The position numbers were made by a program, and so were the translations under genes. The notes beneath the pieces were generated by a model. It was not told the origin of the DNA. It made no database searches and saw only the letters and a list, made by a program, of their open reading frames with translations. Of a stretch of DNA of 57,556 bases, positions 51,351 through 57,556 are shown in pieces; positions within the stretch are counted from its first letter, which is position 1; the number at the start of each line of letters is the position of its first letter. Origin of the DNA: a virus. The stretch is taken from IMG/VR virus record IMGVR_UViG_3300013132_000058, positions 1 through 57,556 of that record; one strand, given 5' to 3'.

Positions 51351-54300
51351 TGGTTAAAAGAAAAGTTCCAAGTCAAGCTGCAAGTGGCTCTGATACATTC
51401 AGTGACAATTTAGTTGGTGTGCAAATTACTGATGGTACTAGTCAATTAACAAATACGAATTTTTTATTAGATAAAGTTATTCCACAGAAAGATGATAAAA
51501 ATTTTTCATCTCAACCTTTTTCTGATTTTCTAACGTTAGATGATTTAGAAAAAAAAATTGTAAACTCAGTAAATAATACATCAACGTCCATTCAATCAGA
51601 CACAACAATCAGGTTTAATTCAGATAAAAAAAATGCGAATAAATCATTATTTGGTTCTCTTAAAAAAAGAATATTAGCATCCCTTACAAATATCATACAA
51701 AATTATCCAGCAGCTTTTTATGTAAATACAAAAAGTCCTATAAGTTTAGAACAATATGGTGCAAAAAATATTGTCTATGACAATAGTTTTAATACAACGA
51801 ATTTTGATGTTGAAGTATCTATGATATTCAACCCTTTTGGGATAGAATTGATTGAGCCCAATTATAGTTTAGGAACATTAGATGATAATACACTAAGAAG
51901 ATTTTATTCATCTTATACTAACTATACTTTAGATATCAGTGGGAATACATACAACATCATCAATTCAGTTGTGTCTACAGATAGAACAACTATTAATTTA
52001 AAAGTTAATGGTAAACCATTTACGGTTACTGCGTATACTGAAAATATACTTATTAGACCAAATGATGGTATTGTCGAAGAATTTTACAAGAATTTAGATG
52101 AATTAGAATCTATTTTAATTAATCGAGATACTAATCCAAAGTTTACCGCAACATTCAAAGTCCCAAGAGATAATTACAATAACACAAGAATACAAATAAA
52201 TGAAGAAAGTATTACTTGGTCAATATCCGAGGATAATTGGAACCCCAAAATTATTGGATTAGAATATGAAAATTATGTAAGAAATCTAAGTGATATTGCT
52301 GATGAAGTTGATAATTACAAATCTAATTTATTTGTAAGATTCATGTCATCACCACAACTATATGAATTTGATACCGAGGAGCAAAAGGGTGAAAGTGTAT
52401 TTCAATTGTATGGTCAGAGTTTTGATAGAGTAAAGAAATTCATTGATAACATTGCATATATGCGTAATGTTACGTATGATGGTATAAATAATGTACCCGA
52501 TATATTACTAAAAAATTTATCCAATAATTTAGGGTTTGAAGCCCTTGATTTAACAGATGAAAAAAGTATTGAAAAACTTTTATATTCAAGGATAGACAAT
52601 ACATATGACGGGATATCATTGGGTGTGAATATAATTGAATCCGAGTATGAATTTTATAGAAGATTACTTGTGAATCTTGCTAATTTATTCAAATCTAAAG
52701 GTACAAGAAAGGGGATTATATTTTTTTTAAGGTTCTTGGGTATACCTGAACCTATGATAATATTCGATGAATATGTGTATAGAGTAACATCTATGCCAAA
52801 ATCATTAGACATACAAAGTGATATTTATGATGCATTATTTTCAGGTTCAACAACATTCAGTAGAGAAAATTATCCTGTTGATGAAGTCACCGGATTACCG
52901 AGAAGAGCATTTGATTTAACATCAGACATATTTTTTCAAAAAGGTGCGGGGTGGTATGAGAGAACTAACCAACACAGGTCAATAGATATAATAGATAATG
53001 ATAATTCAATATTAACAGGTAGAACGAAAGTAATTAAAACAAAAAACAAAGATTTTACATACGGAGAAGATTACTTTGATATTTTTAGGACTTTACCGGG
53101 TTTAGATACTGGTTATGAATTAGAGTCACAGATTGATAATATAAAATCACATACAGATGATATATTCTCACCTTTGATTTTAAACAGAAAAAATATCAAT
53201 ATTTATGTTTCATCTGCACGTGCTTTAGATTATGATATCTATAGAAAATCAAGAGAATTATTATTGTCTTTTGGGACTGCGACATTAGAACCACAGACAG
53301 GAGTAACATTTTCACAGTTCCTTAATAATGTAATAAGTGGTCAAATTGAAAATTCACATTTGATTAAATACAAAAAAAATTACATCAAACTTGAGGATAT
53401 ATACAGGTCATATTTAAATAGTACAGGATTTACTGCTTATAATCTTCCAACAATAAATGAATTTGTTAACACCATAAGTCCATATTGGACAAAATTATTA
53501 GAACAATTCATACCAGCGTCTACAATATGGACAGGTGGTAATATTATACAAAATAGTGTATTCGGTAGAAACAAGTATCAATATAAAAAAGGTTGTGTAA
53601 GTAAAAAGTTCAGTCAAACATTATATCCTGATTTCGAAATATCAATAGAAGAGGATTTAGAAACAATGTTGAGTGAAGAAATAAATTTAAGAGGTTTATC
53701 TAGTATAAGTAGTATAACATTAGTACCTATAATAAATATTGATGGAAAAATCTACAGTGGTTCATCAGAAGATGAGGTTGTTGTAATTAGTGGTACAACA
53801 TCAGTATCTGATGTTTCGGCAAGATTATACACAGGGTTTTCTCAAGATATATCAACGTATATTGATGACGGGGGTTGTACTTCATTACTCACAGGTGCAA
53901 CAAGTTTACCACTTATTTGTGATTATAAAACTTATGTAACTCCTGATATTTCCGAAGTACAAAATTTATGGAGTGGAGCAGTAATAAATCTCATTGAAAA
54001 CGTTGTTAACAGTCCAACACAAAAAATTAAATATGAATTTTCGGGGTCATCGATTGTATTTACCTCATTATATTTCGGAACAAACGATTGTTCAGTAAGA
54101 GATTTTATTGATTTAAGTTTTGCGTCAGAATATAACAAGACAGGTCCGACATGCGGTGTTCAAGTAAATTTTGATTTCGAAAATGATACGATTTATGAAG
54201 ATGGTAGTGAAGATTGTAGATTAATTGGCGATATATTAATCACATTTACTGGTGATACTATTGGTGTACTTGATACTGGAGGAGGACCTTATAGTCCTGT

Positions 54301-57300
54301 CCATTCATACATAAATTGTTCTGATGATATTACACGACTATCCGTTGAAGATATTTGTACATTGAGATTAAGTGCACTGACAGAAAATGAAGAAGTTGAT
54401 TTATTGTTTATTGATGCTGCAAACTGTGATGTAAAAATAAAGTTACAAGGATTACAACTTAAATCAGTTTGTAATCCATATGATTCATCTCTTACAACGG
54501 GTTATACAATAGAACCAATCGTACAATATAGACAAAGTTTTGATTATGGTATAAAAAGTGGAACAACAGTATTAGTAATAAGTGGTGTAACTATCGATGT
54601 AAACACCACATCTGTTGATATTGAAGATTATATTACATCAAATAATATTATTCCAACATTAATTGAGGATATTGTTTCAGGACAAACAATATTATCTGCA
54701 ATATATCTTTCTAATGCAGACTATACATATCAACAAGTAGTAGAAGGTAAGTCCTTGAACGATTTTTCATTTACATTTTTATATACAGGTTTGACAGTAT
54801 CAAATATAGATTGTCTTGGTTCGATTAAAAAGAACATAATTACAACAAGTGGTTCATCTGGAACTGAAATATTTGAAGTTTTACCTACAAGCAGACTTAG
54901 GGTTTATACCAACAAAAACATAAATGAAATTGATGGGTCAATAACAGATAAGAAAAAATATGAATTTGATAACAGATTACCTGAATATTTACAAGTAATA
55001 ACAGAGGAATCAATACAAACACAAGACTACATTGATGGATGTTGTCCTGAGTTGGAACAAACTGGTCAAACGATTAATTACATAAGGCGGGGTGATTACC
55101 TAATTGCACATAATGGTGAATTATTAGAAATAAGTGGAGTAACATTAGATTATTGTGAACCAAACATATATTTCCATTTAAATGTAAATAATGATACAGA
55201 TTTATCAAATATTATAATTTTCAACGGTAATAATAATTATCAAATATTAATGCAGCATTCGTATACCAAGTTTAATAACATGGATATGAAACTACAACAA
55301 TATTACTATGTGCCAAATTCAGATAATTGTGACACAATCCCAACTATTGAACAATTAGAAAGAGAAGAATATGAAATAAATTGTCCGACATTACCACCAA
55401 TTCCAAACTTAACACCAACACCAACAGTTACTCGAACACCAACACGTACCCCAACACATACACCAACAAGAACATTAACACCAACAGTCACCAAAACACC
55501 AACATATACACCAACAAGAACATTAACACCATCACCAACATCAACAAAACCATTAGTAACAAGAAATTGCGACACAACAATTTTTGGTGTTTATTCAAAT
55601 ACACCAGTCAATTATTACATTGATATAAACAACACATCCAATTTGAATGGAACCATAACGTTCACCTTTGATGGTTACGTTGAAGAGGATGTATTCGAAG
55701 TTTATGTTCCATATAGCGCGACTACAACTCCCTATGTATTTGGTGGAGGTTCTGGTTCTGCAACTATAGCAATACCGTCGAATACTGAGATTGTAAGAGT
55801 AAAAGTAATAACAAGTATTAATGTTGAAACACAATATCAATTCAATGTTTCATGTATACAACCCGCTACGGTATATCCATGTAATTTCAATATATCAGGA
55901 ACATATTCAGAGATTAAACAAACATTTTATGTTAATACACAATCTAATAATCAAACAGGATATATAATATTTAATTATTCAGGTTATAGTACAAATGATA
56001 TTTTTGAAGTATATGCACCCTCATCATTGTCTGTACCATATACGTTTGATGGGTTTTCGGGTAGTGAAACAATTTTTATTGATGGAACATACAATATAAT
56101 AAGAGTTGATGTTACTACACCAGACCCCGAATCTAAATTTGATTTTGAAGTAGATTGTTTGTCTCCATATGTACTTCCAACACCAACAATAACACCAACA
56201 AATTCAATAACACCAACAAATTCAATAACACCAACAATTACACCATCAACAACAAAATTATCATTAATTGGGTGTAATGAACAAGTTGAGGCGGGATATT
56301 CAGCGACACCAAAGGATTATTATTTTGATATAGATAATGATAATAACACGAATGGAGTAATAACATTTAATTATTCTGGTTATACCCTTGAAGAAGAATT
56401 TGAAGTATATGTGCCATTTAATGCTTCAACAACGCAATACAAATATACTGGAGGAACAGATAGTGTTGAAATTTTTATTCCTCAAAATGTTGATAAAATC
56501 AGAGTCAAAGTGATATCCAACGATGATTTTGATTCAACGTATAGAATATCAGTTTCATGTTTTGAAGAAAGAGAGTTATATCAATGCAATGAAATAATAA
56601 CAGGACAATATTCAGATACACCGATAACATATTACGTTGAGATAGACCAAACAAATATTTTTGGAGATGTATTATTTGAATACACAGGAGGTACAACCCA
56701 AGATATATTTGATGTATATGCTCCAATACCAACAACATCACCAAATTCATACACTGGTGGTACTGGTTCGGACACTATATCTATCAATGATTTCATGTAC
56801 TATGTCAAAGTTATAGTCACAACTAACGTTAATATAGAAACAAATTTTCAGTTTATTTTAAGTTGTTTTAATAATTTGACTACACCAACACCTACACCAA
56901 CAGTTACAAATACACCAACGAATACGAAAACTCCAACTCTTACCCCTACAAATACTATAACAAGTACTCCAACAAATACAATTACTCCCACTGAAACACC
57001 AACTAATACTGTAACTGTAACTCCAACAAATACTAGAACTCCAACTAGAACTCCAACTATAACTCCAACAAATACAATAACTAGTACGAATACACCTACT
57101 GAAACACCAACAAATACACCAACTCAAACTCCTACTAATTCAATAACTCCAACCAATACCATAACTCCAACAAATACTATTACTCCAACTCAAACTCCTA
57201 CAAATACCATTACGCCTACTAACACCATTACACCAACAAATACTATTACGCCAACTCAAACTCCTACAAATACCATTACACCTACCAATACCATTACACC

Positions 57301-57556
57301 TACAAATACAATAACACCAACACAGACTATTACTCCTACAAATACAATGACACCTACCAATACCATTACACCAACTCAAACACCAACAAATACCATTACG
57401 CCTACCCAAACTCCTACAAATACTATTACACCAACAAATACTATTACACCTACTAACACCATTACACCAACTCAAACACCTACAAATACAATTACTCCTA
57501 CTAATACAATTACACCAACCAATACCATTACACCTACTAATACCATTACACCAACA
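51350..57556 (+). CDS. Giant tail adhesin: tail-protein-I-like N terminus, repeats and Thr/Pro stalk; 3' end cut by window
   Basis: The frame is open for 2069 codons to the end of the window. Residues 1 to about 750 look like a baseplate-attached tail protein, including [19 protein letters not shown] followed by [11 protein letters not shown], the 'KGT..gI..l.....gi' pattern of tail protein I-type baseplate proteins. Residues about 750-1340 are beta-rich with scattered Cys. From about 1345 there is a Thr/Pro linker, then four beta repeats of about 95 residues (55565-56866), each bracketed by Cys. From 56879 an uninterrupted Thr/Pro stalk of at least 226 residues follows. It starts on the previous stop (TAATG). 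The product probably forms the outermost host-binding fibre; the receptor-binding tip would lie beyond the window. Confidence 0.72.
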   Translation, partial: MVKRKVPSQAASGSDTFSDNLVGVQITDGTSQLTNTNFLLDKVIPQKDDKNFSSQPFSDFLTLDDLEKKIVNSVNNTSTSIQSDTTIRFNSDKKNANKSLFGSLKKRILASLTNIIQNYPAAFYVNTKSPISLEQYGAKNIVYDNSFNTTNFDVEVSMIFNPFGIELIEPNYSLGTLDDNTLRRFYSSYTNYTLDISGNTYNIINSVVSTDRTTINLKVNGKPFTVTAYTENILIRPNDGIVEEFYKNLDELESILINRDTNPKFTATFKVPRDNYNNTRIQINEESITWSISEDNWNPKIIGLEYENYVRNLSDIADEVDNYKSNLFVRFMSSPQLYEFDTEEQKGESVFQLYGQSFDRVKKFIDNIAYMRNVTYDGINNVPDILLKNLSNNLGFEALDLTDEKSIEKLLYSRIDNTYDGISLGVNIIESEYEFYRRLLVNLANLFKSKGTRKGIIFFLRFLGIPEPMIIFDEYVYRVTSMPKSLDIQSDIYDALFSGSTTFSRENYPVDEVTGLPRRAFDLTSDIFFQKGAGWYERTNQHRSIDIIDNDNSILTGRTKVIKTKNKDFTYGEDYFDIFRTLPGLDTGYELESQIDNIKSHTDDIFSPLILNRKNINIYVSSARALDYDIYRKSRELLLSFGTATLEPQTGVTFSQFLNNVISGQIENSHLIKYKKNYIKLEDIYRSYLNSTGFTAYNLPTINEFVNTISPYWTKLLEQFIPASTIWTGGNIIQNSVFGRNKYQYKKGCVSKKFSQTLYPDFEISIEEDLETMLSEEINLRGLSSISSITLVPIINIDGKIYSGSSEDEVVVISGTTSVSDVSARLYTGFSQDISTYIDDGGCTSLLTGATSLPLICDYKTYVTPDISEVQNLWSGAVINLIENVVNSPTQKIKYEFSGSSIVFTSLYFGTNDCSVRDFIDLSFASEYNKTGPTCGVQVNFDFENDTIYEDGSEDCRLIGDILITFTGDTIGVLDTGGGPYSPVHSYINCSDDITRLSVEDICTLRLSALTENEEVDLLFIDAANCDVKIKLQGLQLKSVCNPYDSSLTTGYTIEPIVQYRQSFDYGIKSGTTVLVISGVTIDVNTTSVDIEDYITSNNIIPTLIEDIVSGQTILSAIYLSNADYTYQQVVEGKSLNDFSFTFLYTGLTVSNIDCLGSIKKNIITTSGSSGTEIFEVLPTSRLRVYTNKNINEIDGSITDKKKYEFDNRLPEYLQVITEESIQTQDYIDGCCPELEQTGQTINYIRRGDYLIAHNGELLEISGVTLDYCEPNIYFHLNVNNDTDLSNIIIFNGNNNYQILMQHSYTKFNNMDMKLQQYYYVPNSDNCDTIPTIEQLEREEYEINCPTLPPIPNLTPTPTVTRTPTRTPTHTPTRTLTPTVTKTPTYTPTRTLTPSPTSTKPLVTRNCDTTIFGVYSNTPVNYYIDINNTSNLNGTITFTFDGYVEEDVFEVYVPYSATTTPYVFGGGSGSATIAIPSNTEIVRVKVITSINVETQYQFNVSCIQPATVYPCNFNISGTYSEIKQTFYVNTQSNNQTGYIIFNYSGYSTNDIFEVYAPSSLSVPYTFDGFSGSETIFIDGTYNIIRVDVTTPDPESKFDFEVDCLSPYVLPTPTITPTNSITPTNSITPTITPSTTKLSLIGCNEQVEAGYSATPKDYYFDIDNDNNTNGVITFNYSGYTLEEEFEVYVPFNASTTQYKYTGGTDSVEIFIPQNVDKIRVKVISNDDFDSTYRISVSCFEERELYQCNEIITGQYSDTPITYYVEIDQTNIFGDVLFEYTGGTTQDIFDVYAPIPTTSPNSYTGGTGSDTISINDFMYYVKVIVTTNVNIETNFQFILSCFNNLTTPTPTPTVTNTPTNTKTPTLTPTNTITSTPTNTITPTETPTNTVTVTPTNTRTPTRTPTITPTNTITSTNTPTETPTNTPTQTPTNSITPTNTITPTNTITPTQTPTNTITPTNTITPTNTITPTQTPTNTITPTNTITPTNTITPTQTITPTNTMTPTNTITPTQTPTNTITPTQTPTNTITPTNTITPTNTITPTQTPTNTITPTNTITPTNTITPTNTITPT
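55395..55555 (+). repeat. Short Thr/Pro linker repeat, first of three
   Basis: Encodes about 50 residues in which TPT recurs with Arg, Lys, His or Tyr between units ([18 protein letters not shown]). It separates the N-terminal body from the first Cys-bracketed domain. Confidence 0.8.
55565..56866 (+). repeat. Four Cys-bracketed beta-domain repeats within the adhesin
   Basis: Approximate units are 55565-55855, 55877-56158, 56270-56560 and 56582-56866. Each has Cys near its start and Cys at its end, an aromatic (N/D)YY.(D/E)I-type strand, I.F.(F/Y)(S/D)GY, (F)EVY(V/A)P and a late I(R/V)V.V strand. The protein pattern is conserved while DNA identity is low, so the duplication is old. The Cys pair could form a disulfide closing each sandwich. 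A second TPTN linker (about 56174-56255) lies between units 2 and 3. Confidence 0.82.
56879..57556 (+). repeat. Long Thr/Pro tandem repeat (stalk), continues past window end
   Basis: At least 226 codons of NTITPT, TQTPTN and TPTET-type units with an 18-base basic period, plus 12-base TQTP insertions. Synonymous third-base changes (ACA/ACT/ACC, CCA/CCT) are common, which stabilises the array somewhat. It resembles mucin-like stalks. The window ends inside the array. Confidence 0.9.

Noticed and set aside
55306-55575. Reverse-strand Val/Gly-rich ORF
   Set aside because: Shadow of the first Thr/Pro linker of the adhesin gene.
56858-57475. Two reverse-strand ORFs made of Cys, Trp, Ser, Gly and Ile repeats
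   Set aside because: They are the complement of the Thr/Pro codon repeats; composition is biologically implausible and the forward frame explains the DNA.
56879-57556. Array of short repeats resembling a CRISPR or satellite
   Set aside because: Period is 18 bases in frame, with no unique spacers; it encodes a continuous Thr/Pro protein.
1-57556. Window as a complete circular genome, because the last ORF and the first partial ORF are both in phase at the cut
   Set aside because: Capsid, portal, protease and terminase genes are missing, so the genome is larger; the phase match has a one in three chance.
1-57556. TGA reassigned to Trp across the genome
   Set aside because: TGA ends gp18 (followed by a terminator), gp6, the glycosyltransferase and others, and TGG is used for Trp throughout; the transpeptidase TGA is an isolated case.
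1-57556. tRNA genes, diversity-generating retroelement, integrase or insertion sequence
   Set aside because: I saw no cloverleaf in the gaps, no reverse transcriptase or variable-repeat pair, and no transposase or integrase motifs; gaps are short.

Overview
The window is an AT-rich, gene-dense segment of a T4-like contractile-tailed phage (myovirus). It is cut at both ends inside structural genes. Recognisable T4-type proteins include family B DNA polymerase (gp43), tail sheath (gp18), tail tube (gp19), a gp26-type hub chaperone, a tape measure, gp53-, gp25- and gp6-type baseplate wedge proteins, gp32, UvsX, an RNase H/FEN nuclease and gp41 helicase. Major capsid, portal, prohead protease, terminase, clamp, clamp loader and primase are absent, so this is only part of a larger genome. 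The host is probably a Bacteroidota bacterium. Start codons lack Shine-Dalgarno sequences and are preceded by A/T-rich leaders, a DUF5522-like Cys-rich protein is present, and some virion-type proteins carry an N-terminal tag ending in Glu-Gln that I associate with phages of this host group. The host assignment is inference.

Layout. 1-635: 3' end of a virion protein and a 45-codon ORF. 730-6735: DNA polymerase (+), a neck-type protein (-) and an SNF2 helicase (-). 6813-14890: neck/tail block with a gp15-like tail terminator, giant gp18, a reverse-strand L,D-transpeptidase-like gene broken by TGA, gp19 and a second tube-like protein. 14894-29723: gp26-type chaperone with an out-of-frame continuation, tape measure, and two very large baseplate/hub proteins flanking a gp53-like protein. 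29758-30980: small proteins, including a Pro-rich coiled-coil protein and a mini ferritin/Dps-like protein. 31065-38376: replication, recombination and nucleotide block (gp32, uvsX, FEN nuclease, two small unknowns, gp41, class II ribonucleotide reductase). 38424-40123: envelope/sugar-type cassette (GT2 glycosyltransferase, 30-aa membrane peptide, LpxH-like phosphatase, DUF5522). 40173-57556: gp25, gp6 and six very large or adhesin-like baseplate and fibre genes. The last is a >2069-residue protein with four Cys-bracketed repeats and a Thr/Pro stalk that runs off the window.

The genes form long same-strand runs with TAATG/TGATG or short overlaps, so they are probably translationally coupled. 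Four clear intrinsic terminators (12772, 14440, 30999, 40106) divide the runs. A TATTTAT motif lies just upstream of the first gene of many runs and is the best candidate for a phage promoter or start signal. The items most worth a second look are the gp26-type frameshift candidate, the TGA inside the L,D-transpeptidase, the membrane helices inside a baseplate protein, the Thr/Pro-stalk adhesin, and the glycosyltransferase/phosphatase cassette.
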